Source: Sitta carolinensis
Lineage: Eukaryota > Chordata > Aves > Passeriformes > Sittidae
Direction: 5' to 3'
Assembly (NCBI GenBank): GCA_032173965.1
Contig: CM063284.1
Location: 128,983,625-129,047,624, forward strand
DNA: 64,000 bases
The position numbers and the translations under genes were made by a program. This document shows, in pieces, positions 1 to 12,262 of this stretch (position 1 is the first letter of the stretch; each line of letters begins with the position of its first letter). The notes beneath the pieces are model-generated. The model was not told where the DNA came from, made no database searches, and saw only the letters and a list, made by a program, of their open reading frames with translations.

Positions 1-49
1 ATTTAAAACACACATGTCTGTCTGGATTCAAAGCCTTTTTTCTGCCCTA

Positions 50-77
50 CTTCCCCTCCCCCCCTCCCCCCCCCAAA
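50..77. repeat. poly-C / CCCCT-rich tract
   Basis: Runs of C broken only by single T residues, directly upstream of the CpG-rich segment. This is simple low-complexity DNA. On the other strand it is a G-run series that could form a quadruplex. No gene function is implied. Confidence 0.8.
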
Positions 78-139
78 TTAATGTGACAAAAAATGGAAAA
101 TCATGAATGGTTGTGCCTTCGTCTGGTCTGCAGCACAGT

Positions 140-430
140 CACTACTGTCTTGTCACGTGGCGCCCAAGAAGACAAGCGCATTTGTCATTGGGAAAGAAAG
201 GGATGACTTTCCCTGACAGCCCGCTGCTCAGCGAGGGGCTTCGCCTTCCCGAGCCGGGGTGGAGCACGGAGGCGGAGGGCTCACCTGCCCGGCGGTGGGC
301 AGACCTGAGGCACCCCCACCTGTGGCAGCGCAGCTGCTGCCCTGAGCTCCCGGCGCGGCGCCGCTCCGCAGGAGGAGAGAGGGGCTGGAGCCCGCCCGGC
401 CGCAGGGACACTCCTCGGCAGCGTTTATTT
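140..430. promoter_or_regulatory. small CpG island at the left edge, possible promoter or first exon
   Basis: By eye this stretch holds about 30 CpG dinucleotides in under 300 bases, while the following kilobases are AT-rich and nearly CpG-free. Such islands in bird genomes usually mark promoters, first exons or CpG-rich retroelements. On the minus strand a good splice-donor match (CAG followed by GTGAGC) sits with its exon side ending at 285, so a transcript running leftwards out of the window is conceivable. Open frames on both strands cross the segment, but their translations are Arg/Pro/Gly-rich and I recognise no protein. I see no TATA box. The island could also be an isolated CpG island or part of an unrecognised repeat. 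Confidence 0.4.
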
Positions 431-3400
431 TTGCTGGGGGAAACGCTAGTTAGTGTTTCCAACTAAGTTAGATATGTGCGTTGTGACCGATTCTCCCTAA
501 AAAATCAGTCTCCAGAACAAAATCCCTTACCCGTCTGCACCCTTTGTCTGATTCTGTACCCTCGTAAGCAAAAGCTCCCTTTGTCACTTGTCTGATATCT
601 CTAGGCTTGCGATGGTAAAATACTCTGCTGATGTCTGCAGCTCTTTGCTTCTTGGGAGTCCCAGGTCTTCGGCTTCTCCTTTGATGCTCTTTTAAGGATT
701 TGACTTATCTGTTTCTTCCATCAGAATTGGCAGCACCCAGAAGATCCAAGTTCTGGGGTCCTTCTTTATTTTAGTTCAAAATTGGATCCAGGGCAAGTCA
801 TTAAGGGCCTGAGAATGAGCTAGCTGAGTCTGATTCAGTGTTGACCTAGGCAGTAATTGGATATGGTTAATGTGAAATCAGACATTTGCTGTAATTTTGA
901 GATTAATTAATTTGGGAACGAATGCACAGACAGCAACTTTGAGTGAAGCTTTAGGAATGACTGGAAATACTAACTCTCAGAGTTTCATGTAGAGAGCCAA
1001 ATACTAGAGAATTACCAGCTTTCTTAGAAGAATTTTTAAGAAGGCATCTCCCAAGTTATTTTATACATATTTAAGGTGATATCTTTGCTATGATTATAAA
1101 TCTCACAGTTTGTTTGTTAATGACCAGATTTTGACCTGCTGGTCAGTGACAACCTTGATGTCAAGGGCAAAACTCAAACAACAACATTATGGCAATGTAG
1201 AATTCAGATCCATGAAAACCAGCAGGGAGGGGCAGCTTGTACGGCAAGTAAATTATATAGAGATATCAGAAAAATACATTTTCCACAGCACTACCGATTG
1301 TGATCATTAAATATTTGTAAATCAATAAAATCTCAAATGGCTTCATTACTCTTATTGTTTATAAATTGCTTTATAAAATATTTTTCCTTATGAGCTGTTA
1401 GAAAATCTGAGAACATCCAGTAATTTTAATTTGAGATTTAGATCTAATTTTTCACTTTCGCAGTCATTTTTGTGTCTTTATTGATTGATTTCTCTTGGAA
1501 CTGGCAGCCCAAATTTCAAATATTTCAATGTTAAGATCCAGAACATTACTGGAAATTAATTTGTCTGAAGCAATTAGAAGCTGTGGTGTACAATTTCATC
1601 TTCCCAAGTTCATGTCATGGCTAGTAAAGCTTCTGAATATTTATACAAAGTGGAAGCTGTACGGCCACAATAACATCAAATCTATTTCACAGAAAGATGT
1701 GTATTTCTGAGAATATTTTCTAAAGAAGGAATGATTAAAATAATTTCCTGTGACACATAATATAAAGAATTAAAATATGTTACGCTGTCAAGATGTCTTC
1801 TCCAGATAAAGGGAATCAACTGAATTTTATATGTAGGATCTTTCTTGGAATCAATGTGAAAAAAAACAGTTTTTGCCCAGTCAAATGCAATGCTTCAGGT
1901 TCTTCATATTCATAATAGGAAATTTCGTGTCATATAACATAATGATTAGTTCTTTAGTGCCACTTGTACCAGGTGGTACTACACCAGAAATCCAAAATCA
2001 AATACACCTGGGCACCTGGGCACTGAGTTAACAGATCAACAACATAAAGACCAATCTGTGTCCTGCACAGCAACAGCCCAGCTGGGTTTGCCCCTTAGGT
2101 CATCTTACATACAACAAACCCCAGTGACAATAATGACAATAATGCCCATAGTCGTTCAAGCACAGACTCATATACAAAATTTGGTTGTAATAATTTATAG
2201 AGGTGCTAGGAGGTAGCTTCTGTAGGTAAACAATAAATGGAGACATAATGCCTGTATGTTTTCTGCTGCATGTTAGTAATGCACAATAGAAGTTATTTCT
2301 GTCTGTTTAACATATAGGCTTCTTATATATTAACAATAAAGCACTGCCTGAAATATATTCTGAGGATGAACATCTGTTTCAACCTATTGCATATACATAA
2401 TGAAGTCTCCACAATAAATCTTTCAAAAAAAAGAACACGTTGATCCAAATGAGCAAGCAAGAACTCAGGTTCTAACATGGAAAATAACAATCTTTTTCCA
2501 TTAAATTTGTGTAATAAATATATTGCATTTCCTATCTCAGTCAAGGAAAATGTCACAATGTGTTTTGATCCTGTCTTAAAACAGAGAAGTAAGAACAAAA
2601 CAGTCTTTCAGAACTCCCCCAACAATGTGTTTTTGTAGGCAAGGTACTGGAGGCCACTCTCATGACAAAACCCAGCCAGTAAATAAGGATTTGTGTCAGT
2701 AATAAGCAACATGTTCTGTATCTTCAGTCAGCAGACACATTGAATGTACAAAATAGAGTAGGTATGGATCCAAATTAAAGAAAAAGTGACAACAAAAATC
2801 ATCTGGTTATATGGCATTAATTAAAGCACATGAAAATTATTCCTCTCTTCCTACCTTTGCCAAGGGGGAAGTCTTATGCTCTTTACATAGAGTCTAGTCC
2901 AACATCCCCTCGAATCATTTGTCATCTTTTCATCTATGGCCCACATGCTCATAGATACAAAAAAAGTCTTGTTTTCTCTTAAGCTTTTAAAACTTTACTC
3001 TCTTCAGAAGGAAACCGAGACAACAAGACAAATACTGTCTCCCTTCTGAAGGGAGTTGTCCCCAGCCAGGGTCCAAAGGGAAGCAATAGCTATGCACAAG
3101 GGCATGACACATGCATGAAACACAACTCCACCCCCAGAAATAACAGTTCCAGCTCACCAAACAAATCAGCTTAAGTTTTATAAAGCCATGGATGCTGCAG
3201 TCTTTATCATATTTTCTTTAAAGAACGGGAAAGATGTTCCAACCTTTTTTTCCTTGATCAAAGCCAGCCTAGGACCCAGCTGTGTAAAAGAAGAAGGTTA
3301 TGCCAAACTGTGGTAGATCAGCTGGTGGCAGAAGCCCAGCAGAGATTCATGCTGAAGGGTTTTTTGGCTTTCAAGCCTTCTTCACAATTCAGTGGTGGGG

Positions 3401-5221
3401 GATTGCTAATGATCCTAAGGAGAGTACCCTAGAAGAGGCAGATTTTACAGTGGGAGTTTTCACAAAGCTGAAGAGAGCCTGAAAGGGAAAAGAAAGAGCA
3501 AGGAAACAACCGGTTACCAGAACTGTGTGGTTTAATATTAGGCAGCCGTAAATGAGCAACATGATTAAATTAACTCAAGTCTGTTTATCCATATTTCCAC
3601 CTATCTGGGGAAAACCATTTTGACCCGTGCAGCAATTTATTACCTGGGAACAATACTAAGTGGACCTATGAAGAAGAATGGGTCCAGATCCACAACCCTC
3701 TACAGCTTGGTTCACATCAAATTATCAGTCTCTTATTGTATCTATTTACAAAGTCGTGCTTAGCTTTTTATCTATTCTGAGCAAAATATGCCTCCTCTAC
3801 AAAAATCCAATGCAATCAGTAGACCTTAAGAAAATCACCTGGCGAGACAGACCAGTATTCCTCCCCTAAGGATGTGCAGTCTGAAAATCTGGGAAAACCA
3901 AAACAACAAAGCAGCATAATTTTTAGACAATGGAATAATGCACTGGCTACATGTTATGCTTTATGTTATTCTGGTCTGCCTGTAGGCAGACCAGAAGTGG
4001 TGCTCAGAGCCCTCAGAGTTCCTTAGCAGGCAGACAGGGGCTCAGATGGCAGCAGCTGCTCATTTTTCCGAACTGAACCTTACTACTGAACCAGAAGTGC
4101 ACTATTGTGTGAAATGAACTTTGTTTTCTCAAAGGATGCCTTCCAATAAGAATGTTTGAAAATCAAAGCTGAATTCTCTTGTGGTAATATCTACTTTGAG
4201 AATATATATACTTCATGCAAATTGTTTTAAACAGAATGTTATGAACAATATGCTCATGGGTCTAGAAATACCAAAACCATTAGATTTTTGTATTGGGGGA
4301 TATTTTCAACATTTTGCTTATCAACATATCCTACTTGTTAGTATAGTCATATTTTGTCTAATGTGTAACTGAAACAACTCACAAATTCCACTGTCTCTTT
4401 TTCTAAATGTCTCATTACAATTCTTTACTATTTAAAGTGTGCAATTATAGAAGTTTTTTTTAAAAAATTAATTAATATTCAACTGTACATACATGCTGTA
4501 CTTTATCCTTCCAGCTGTAGCTGGATAACAAAGTTGCTACTGCCATCTGAACAAATAGCAGTGGGAAAACCTGTAATTTTGAATTCCTTATAGAGGACCA
4601 GTCATGTCTAAGAGCATCTCACAGTGGCAAGGAATTCTCTGATGTTTTAATCACACCTTCCTCTATCTTTGCCATAGAAACTTCAGCATTGCAGGTTCGA
4701 CCCCAAAATCCTGAAGTTCTGAATCAGCCTTGGTGTTTTCTGCCATTCTTTGCTCTGTCATGATTCCACTGGTATGTTGCCTTTCTGCAGGCAGCTCACA
4801 CACTTCAAAATACGCTTATGAATGTGTCTCCCAACAGTCAAACAGGGTAAAGAGAGCATGTTTTAAAGAAGATATAGCTGCTCACATCTATATTCTTGTC
4901 TCTGGTCTTAAGAGAGATTGAAATATGCTCAATTCAAACTGCATGTGCAGTAGTATCATCTTTAGGTACATTTGAACACTAAATAACCTGCCCCTAAACC
5001 TCCAGTACAGCAAAGTCTCAACACATACTTGACTCAAAAAAGTAAAAGGAGATATTTTTCTATGGGATTCATGTTCAAGCACTTTGTTGGCCTGAGGCCT
5101 CAGCCCAGTAAAAGGCTGCATGTGTGACACCCAGAGAATAAGATAGAGACTCAGGAGGTGAGACACATTGTTGTGCCAGTGCACCGAGACAGAAATGCAC
5201 AGAACCAAAGCAAGGCATGGC
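431..5221. other. AT-rich unique sequence without a supported gene
   Basis: This stretch has only short open frames on both strands, with unremarkable composition and no recognisable domain. Small structures seen are a tandem CACCTGGG pair around 2006-2023, a GTACC/GGTAC inverted pair at 1966-1979, and the perfect 12-bp hairpin listed separately at 3969-3996. I see no RNA gene, intact transposon or exon. Confidence 0.6.
3969..3996. repeat. perfect 12-bp inverted repeat with 4-nt loop
   Basis: The left arm 3969-3980 (TTCTGGTCTGCC) is the exact reverse complement of the right arm 3985-3996, separated by TGTA. The stem does not extend beyond 12 bp. It is far too short for a microRNA precursor and has no T-run like a terminator. 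A local template-switch or inversion event during replication is a plausible origin. Confidence 0.85.
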
Positions 5222-5470
5222 TATAAGGGACCTCAGAACTTGTTCTGTCACTCACTCAGTCCCAAGGCAGTAGCAGCTCTACCTAGAGCATCCTTGGCAG
5301 GTGTTTTACATAACTTACCCCAAAAAACTGCACCGCAGTCTCCTCAGACTCCTCTGCTAGTTCTAGCACTAGAAAATTCTTCCTTAATGTCTAATCTGAA
5401 TCTTAAGTGTCATTATTCCAACTCATGTCCTAACTGTCTCTGTCCCATATGTGAATACCAGAATTTCCCT
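5222..5470 (-). mobile_element. old, diverged CR1 LINE fragment (3' region, minus orientation)
   Basis: The plus strand reads like the reverse complement of a CR1 3' end. It starts near a phrase resembling 'agggacctcagaac', passes a 'ctagagcatccttggcaggtg' segment, and then a segment resembling 'ttcttccttaatgtctaatc'. These features are typical of older amniote CR1 subfamilies. Divergence is high and the boundaries are approximate. No coding capacity remains. The subfamily cannot be fixed by eye. Confidence 0.6.
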
Positions 5471-7946
5471 CAAACTGTCCCCAGGGAAAATAAGACAAAT
5501 CCTTTCAGCCTTTCCTCCCAAGTAATTTTTTCCCCTGAAGATTTTATAATTTTCTTCTAACTCCTACACCAAGAGGCCTAAAATCAGCCACACTGCTCTA
5601 GCAAGGGGAATGGACAGACCAGCTGTCTCCACATACGCATACTCTTATTGGCAAAACTCAATAAGATATGTTTGCTTTTTCTGCAGAAGTTGAACATCGT
5701 TTACTCAGAGTTTGTAAACCAGTGCCATCCCCAGAGCATTTCCTGCAGAACTACTGCAAATCAGGTGTTCCTGACAAAGCCACACTGACACTTTCCTGTA
5801 CTTTTGTTTTTTCTGTAGTCTGCAAAACAAATCATTTTATAAGATGAATCTAACGTTTTGTAAGAACTGAAGTTAAGCTGATGGTTTACGTATAACAACA
5901 GGCACCAGCTATCCCCATTTGCTGCTATTTTGACAATATCCTTGTTTCTAAAGCTACAAGCAGAGCGTATGCTTTTTCTTCCAGATTTTCAAGTATCCTA
6001 GTGTGAAGCCCATCAGACTCAGTTTATCTGAAAGCGTCTAATGAGTCTCATCAACTCCAATGAGATGCATGTGCAAAGTTAAGCCTGTACTCAAGTGCTT
6101 TCCTGGATCAGGGCCAGAAAGCTCAGCACTTTACAGGCCGAAGCTGCTTCAAGTTTTCATGATTGGCAATGGAAATACAGGACTACCCAAAAAGGATGTG
6201 CCCACACCTTGCCTGACTCGGGTACAGTGTATGAACACAAAGGTTATAGAGCAGTGCACTGTTTTTCCCTAAGGGAAAATGTGAAGTTGCTTTCAGATCA
6301 AGAGGAATGCCCAGACCCCCTATGCTTAGAACAAAAAAGAAGCCTCTACATGACCTATTAGCTCATAATTACTATTGATACAGCAGCCTTTTCATGCATC
6401 TCTGGTGTGCAGAGACCCCGTTAAAAAATGAAAGAAAACAAACTAGCATAACAGCACTTTTGTGCAACAATTTGGCCAATAAGCAAGTAGAAGAATTGTG
6501 TTTTTGAAAGGACTGCTCTGTGTGGGAAGTCCTTGGATTTCTGGACTTCTTAATTCAAGACCCATACTTGCTGCAAAGGTAAAAGGATCCAAGTGTAAAT
6601 TTTAATAATTGCAGCAGTGATTACTTTTGCTTCTTGGCAGTTCATTACTGACTGCACAATTCCAGAGGCTCTCGTTAAATGGTCCATGGAATGAATCAGG
6701 CATGGAATTAACCTATTTTGAGTTCCCCGAAGCTTATGTCCCATGAAGGAGTATTCACATACCTCTCTTGGGGCCAATCCCAAAAGCCCTTCCTCATATG
6801 AGTAATCCTTACCCACACCAGACTGCTCTTGACTCCAGTGCCAGCATTTGTGCTTGCAGAGACTGTGCTTGTGAGTAATCATTTGCAGGACTGGGTGCGT
6901 GGTTTTCATGTTCCATTTGACAAAAGCAAATTACTTGCGGGCACAGTCCCAAGCCTACATGAAAAATTACCCTTACTTGTTTAAAAAGAAACAGCATTTC
7001 TGTTACATTCTTCCTTCCTTTCTAATTGCAAGCACATTTGTGCTCTGTCCTAACAGAGGCAAATGCCAGCAAGATTGGGAGCAATGGTTGTGAATCATTA
7101 TTAACTGCACAGCGCTGTTCATATGCCAGCTGTGATGATCCGTGGTCTGTCTGCTAGAATTCCCCAGGGAAAAAAACATCTGGGAAAGGGTAAAGCTAAG
7201 CAGAGGGCTAATAACTATCGAGAATCCCTTTCTCTTTTTTTAAAGCTTCCCTTTTCATATGTTTTCCTTAAACAAAAAATCAAAAAGAAAATCCATTCCC
7301 CTCCCCCCATATTGTTTCTTTTAGTCTAAAGCCTGCAAAGATGCAGGGTCCTACAGTGTTTCATCCCTCTTCCTTTCTGGCCAAAGTCAAGGACAGATTC
7401 AAGAGGCGTTAGTGTGTTGTCACCTGGTGTTACCCCAGTGCTGTCCACACCTTCATAGGCTGTTAACGGGGCTGCTCACAGGCAGTGGGTGCTGGAAAGT
7501 GCACAATGGGCACAGACACGCTGTCTTTAGTACAAAGAGCTCCAGAGCTGAGCCAGTGTAACCAAAATCAAAAGAGATCTTAACAGGCACTGTCTGAACA
7601 GGCTCCTCTACGTTGCGGTGAATAATCTGCATGTGTCTTCTCAACACTTTCAATGCACTAGCTTTGGAAGCCAGTCTTAAAACTGTGACAGGAATATTGT
7701 ACAGTAATATTATCTCTATGAAGAAAAAAGCCAGTGCTTTAAAGATAAGCTGGTTAGTTATTTTTCATTCTCTACCTGTTTTGGTCAACACCTAATTAAG
7801 ACCTGACAAAATTCTCAGATTTTTCTTATTTGAATAATATAACAAAACTCTCCTCTATTTCTGTCAGATGAGTGGAATCGCTAAAGTCAGTGAAAGTTTT
7901 GAGTTATTTAAAGAAATCCATAAAATCTATTCAGACAGTGGAGCCC
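5471..7946. other. unique noncoding sequence
   Basis: AT-rich sequence with mixed short open frames on both strands and none recognisable. Nothing repeat-like or RNA-like is seen before the pyrimidine tract that begins at about 7947. Confidence 0.5.
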
Positions 7947-8226
7947 GTCTCTTTCTTTTTCTTTTCTTTTAATTTTTCCTTTTTCTTATTTCCCTTTTTT
8001 CCTTTCTCTTTTCTTTTCTTTTCTTTTCTTTTCTTTTCTTTTCTTTTCTTTTCTTTTCTTTTCTTTTCTTTTCTTTTCTTTCTTTTCTTTTCTTTTCTTT
8101 CTTCTCTTTTCTTTTCTCTTTTCTTTTCTTTTCTTTTCTTTTCTTTTCTTTTCTTTTCTTTTCTTTTCTTTTCTTTTCTTTTCTTTTCTTTTCTTTTCTT
8201 TTCTTTTCTTTTCTTTTCTTTTCTTC
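7947..8226. repeat. (TTTTC)n polypyrimidine microsatellite, about 280 bp
   Basis: An almost pure pyrimidine tract. The flanks are imperfect T/C-rich sequence, followed by long runs of perfect TTTTC pentamers (about 8010-8080 and 8113-8226) separated by a short interrupted part. On the minus strand it reads (GAAAA)n. Long homopurine-homopyrimidine tracts with mirror symmetry can adopt triplex (H-DNA) structure and are length-unstable. Open frames across it (Phe/Leu/Ser-rich on plus, Lys/Arg/Glu-rich on minus) are artefacts of the repeat. Confidence 0.97.
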
Positions 8227-9394
8227 ATACAGTATATGAACAGGTGTGGAGTTAAAATAGAAACCAGCTGGTGTTATCCTAAACTGCTCCTAGTCCTTCA
8301 ACAGTAACTGGTCTGGGACAGCAATGTCTGCAGTTTATCTTAGTGGAAACATCATGTTGAGCCAGATACTATAAAGATTTTTCTTCTGGAAAATTATGAC
8401 TCAGATGAGACTGGAAAATTCACTTTCATAATTTAAATTTAGATATCCAAAAAAGAAAAGATCAGGGCTAATCTTTCAAGGTCTCTCTCCCATACTGTCC
8501 TTAGCCCTGAGCAGAGAAAATCATTATTCAGAACTTGCAGATCTGGTTATTTCACTTGGATATCTGAAATGACATAAGGATTTTTGAAGAACATGACAAC
8601 AAAGGTGCTAAACTGGTGAAACCCTTGCATAGGCAATACCAAGGTGAAGCCTTTGCCCCACTTTTGGGATATGCAATTCAATTGCCTGCTGACACTGAAG
8701 ATGTGGCATTGACTGACTGCTGGTAAGCCCAGCAGAGAAGCTGCCACTTATCTTTCTGTATTAAACCTTATCAGATTTTTTTTGGAGCACTTAATTTTTG
8801 TAAAGCTTTTAAAACACTTCTGGCATTTGAGGACTCACAGCATGTAAAGCATAGGAATAAAAAGACTGTCATGAAAGTAAATACCAGGGATAGTACAAGA
8901 TTCACTGCACAGAATTACATGCATCATCCTAAATGCATGAAACCAGAGCATAGGGACCTCCTGGCCATTGCTCCAGGGTCAGCAAAGGCACTTGATAACC
9001 CCTTCAGAAACTTGCAAGGTTCATCCTGGCATTGGATGGATTTTCCTCTCTCAGACTCTAGACTGAAGGGCTGTCCCAGGCTCCATTGTTTTTATTAGCT
9101 GGAATTTATGCATGTGTTCCTTCTCTCATAGACATGTAGATAGTGTTCATATCATAAATAACAAGAAAGCAGGCACAAAATCAATATGTGGAGAACTGAG
9201 GCTTAAAATGTGGTATAACGTTTTAATGGTCCCACACAGGGCAATAAAGAGCTCTGGCACTGAACCGGGGACAAGGTAACCAGAAACTTGGCTCCTCCAA
9301 AAGAGCAAGGTGCTCAAAACAACCGACACTGAAGCAGAAGACAATCAAAACCAGATTGAGATTCACTGAGATGCAGCAATAGATCTGTCAAGCT

Positions 9395-9800
9395 CAGTCA
9401 TGCACTCAGCCAGCCCCCTAAACAACCTCTGGGTATCATTTTTGTTGGAGTGCAGCCACCAGCTGCTCTGAGCCAACAGCGACCCCACTGCGAGGCTCCG
9501 CTGCTGACCTCCAGTGCTTTAATTCCTCTGCATGCATATTTTAACATTATTACAAAAGGTTTCATTTACAATTCACAGGCTGAGCAACAATGAGTACATT
9601 TCATGGAGGTCAGCCTCAACCATTCCTCCTAGTGATGGAATTATAGTTTAAACAGCTGGAGCATGGTCCCAGGAGGGACACCGGAATATGGTTCCTTTAC
9701 AGCAGAATAAATCCATCAGGCATATTTCATGTGTCCGATAACATTAATAGATATCAGGGCTTTTTAATATTTAATGAACTCACTTCGAGGTTGTTTACTA
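9395..9800. other. candidate conserved noncoding element
   Basis: Sequence of high lexical complexity, free of simple repeats and transposon signatures, with balanced composition and several palindromic cores (for example GTTTAAAC near 9648). It resembles the conserved noncoding islands found in bird gene deserts. The call is an impression from reading and not a measured conservation score. Confidence 0.2.
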
Positions 9801-12172
9801 GAGAAGGAGCAATCAGAAAGGTGATCGCAGTCTTTTGATCTCTGACAACAGCAAAACCCAAATCTCAGCCAATGGGTCAGCCTCCCTCTCTCCCCATCAC
9901 CTCCTGCTGCCCCTGTGAGCCCTATCAGAAGAAGCTAACCTCATTCACGACCTGCTTCAGTTCAGAATGTGCAAGGGTGTTTTTAGTTTTGTGGTTCAAA
10001 AGTTAATAATTTCCATGTTTCCCACAATTTAATAGAGATGCCAGAAACTGTCAAATAGCTTTCAGTTTAGTGATGAAGAAAACGAGAAAGGAAAGACAAC
10101 TTGCAGAGGCATTAGAACAAATAGTGTAGTGCTAAGAGGAGCCAGAATGAGCCTGGGTGTGCTAATGAATGTTATGTCCATTAGCACAGAGATATCACTG
10201 AATGTGAGCTTTGGCAGTGACTCTCTTTACTAATGGCCTTTGGTCTTAATATTGCCATCATATGTTTCCTTTTTAATTTTGCTATAATACCCAGTTTATT
10301 AGAGATTAGAGGATTTCAACTGAATAGCAGCTTGATTTTCTTTCTTCCCTCTATTTCACATCCTTATTTTAAAAATACTTTATCCAATTTGGATAGAATG
10401 GGGACTAGAAGGAACTGTTTATAGAGGAGATGCGCAGTGACATCTACCTCTTATTCAGCGGTTTCAGACACATCTTCTATGGCAGAGGATTTTGTGAACA
10501 TTTAGGATTAATTTTCTTTTTATCACAGCAAGTGTGAAGTAACAGACTTTGGCAGGTGAAAGATGTGCAACCTGCTTCTCAGCAGGATAGCCCCAACCAG
10601 TGTGAAGAGAAGCATAAGCAACATAGGTTGTGTTCTTGCAAAATAAGAAATAGAAACTGAAGCTCATCTATTCTGGAACCACTGGGGTGGTGTGAGCATG
10701 CAAGTTCTCACATGCAGATTCATGGCCTATGCTCACTTAAATGTACAAACATATGATGTGTGTCATCCCAGGGACATCACTGGCCTTGGCGAAGGTGAAT
10801 ATGAAGAATTTAGACCTGGTGGGTTAAGGAAAGAGCACACCTCCACGTGAGATATCAGCAAGGCCCATGTCTCCCTGTGATCACCAGTGTGCAGGGGACT
10901 TGAATTCAAACTGAATAGGTGCAGGTCTGACAGGGCATTAGTAGGATAAGTGGAAGCAGAAAGCCTGGTGTATGGGTGGGAAAAAGTTGCTTCCCCTTCC
11001 TTATAATCTAAAACCAAAAAACCTCTGGGGAACAGGACTGCTTTCTGCCTTCTTGGAGATGAGAGAAGGAGAGTCAAGATGTAGAAAACATGTTTTCAGA
11101 TGGAAGATGCTGTTGAATGCTGAATAGAGAGTCCATGAATGAATAGCTTTGGAAATTTAAAGAAGATTAGAGGTTAAAAGCATGTAGAGGGCTGAGGAGC
11201 TGGAATAAGAAACAGTAGGAGTGAAATCATAGCTTGTTTTCAGACAGACATTGATACATTTATATCACACAAGTAGTTGTATCATTGCCTGTAGTAAAAG
11301 TTTGGATTTCATAATCTTAGAGATGTATTTCAATCTTATCCTTGTGAACAAATGTAGATTTGGGAGCTGTGTCCATGATCCCTTCTTCTTGCTTCCCTTC
11401 ACTCCAAATTGTTATTAATAACTACTTCTGAGTTACGAATGAGTTAGCCCAGGGTGGCAGACTTCATTCATAATTTTTTTACTTCATTTGTCAGCACTCA
11501 TCAGAACAGGTTGCAGCTCTGGTTGGAAAACTTTTAGCAGATAACCCAGGGTTACCAGTTTAGAAGAATGAGTTGCTGTGAAAATTGGTGAACTATGCAG
11601 AGAAACACATTGCATGTGAAATCCATTAGGATTGTTCACTTGCAGGTTTTGCTTTTTTTTTTTTTTTTTTTCCCCTCCCTGTTACTGTTTAGTTTTCAGA
11701 TTTTCTGTTCCTTTAAAAAGTGGAGAAGTAAGCAGATGGTAGATTTCCTGAGAGCCAGGGATGCTCTACTGATGAAGTGCTGTCATTCTTAGTGAGAAAA
11801 TCACCACCAGCCTTCACCTTTTAAGAGAAATCATTTTCAGGTAGAAGCACATTTAAAATAATTTCAATCAAAGCACTAAACCAGAAGCAGATGTTCAGAT
11901 ATGACTTAGGAATATTTAACTACTTTGGCAATGAATACACACAGATTGTTTTTAACAGACACTGGGTACCTCTCCATGCCTGTCCCCTTTTCCTTTTGCC
12001 TGTTAATGACAAATGGTTAAATAAAAGGTTCAGCTGCAGTTTCATTAAATGAAAAATATAAAGAACAGGTAAAAATACTTGCTTGGTAGAAGAAGTTGTT
12101 TAGATTTCCAAGAGAATCTCATGTCAGATGGTGATATTTGAGATGTACCTGTACAGGACCGTACATTGAGAC

Positions 12173-12262
12173 ATCTTATTGTACATAATAGCAAGAAAAA
12201 AAAAATCATTGTACATTGTACATAATCTTCTTAATGGCAAGAAAAAGAAATCAAGTTGTTTC
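12173..12262. repeat. imperfect local duplication
   Basis: The motif TTGTACATAAT, followed shortly by GGCAAGAAAAA-like or AGCAAGAAAAA-like sequence, occurs twice, with a further GTACATTGTACAT core between the copies. It is consistent with a diverged tandem duplication of roughly 40 bp. No function is evident. Confidence 0.55.

Noticed and set aside
158..167. TGGCGCCCAA resembling a retroviral tRNA-Lys primer-binding site
   Set aside because: Only ten bases match. No LTR end lies immediately upstream and no gag-like sequence follows. Chance match in CpG-rich DNA.
4694..4704. GGTTCGACCCC resembling a Pol III B box
   Set aside because: No A box lies at the right distance, there is no cloverleaf and no SINE body. 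Isolated motif.
7872..8255. Phe/Leu-rich and Lys/Arg-rich open frames
   Set aside because: They are direct translations of the (TTTTC)n repeat.
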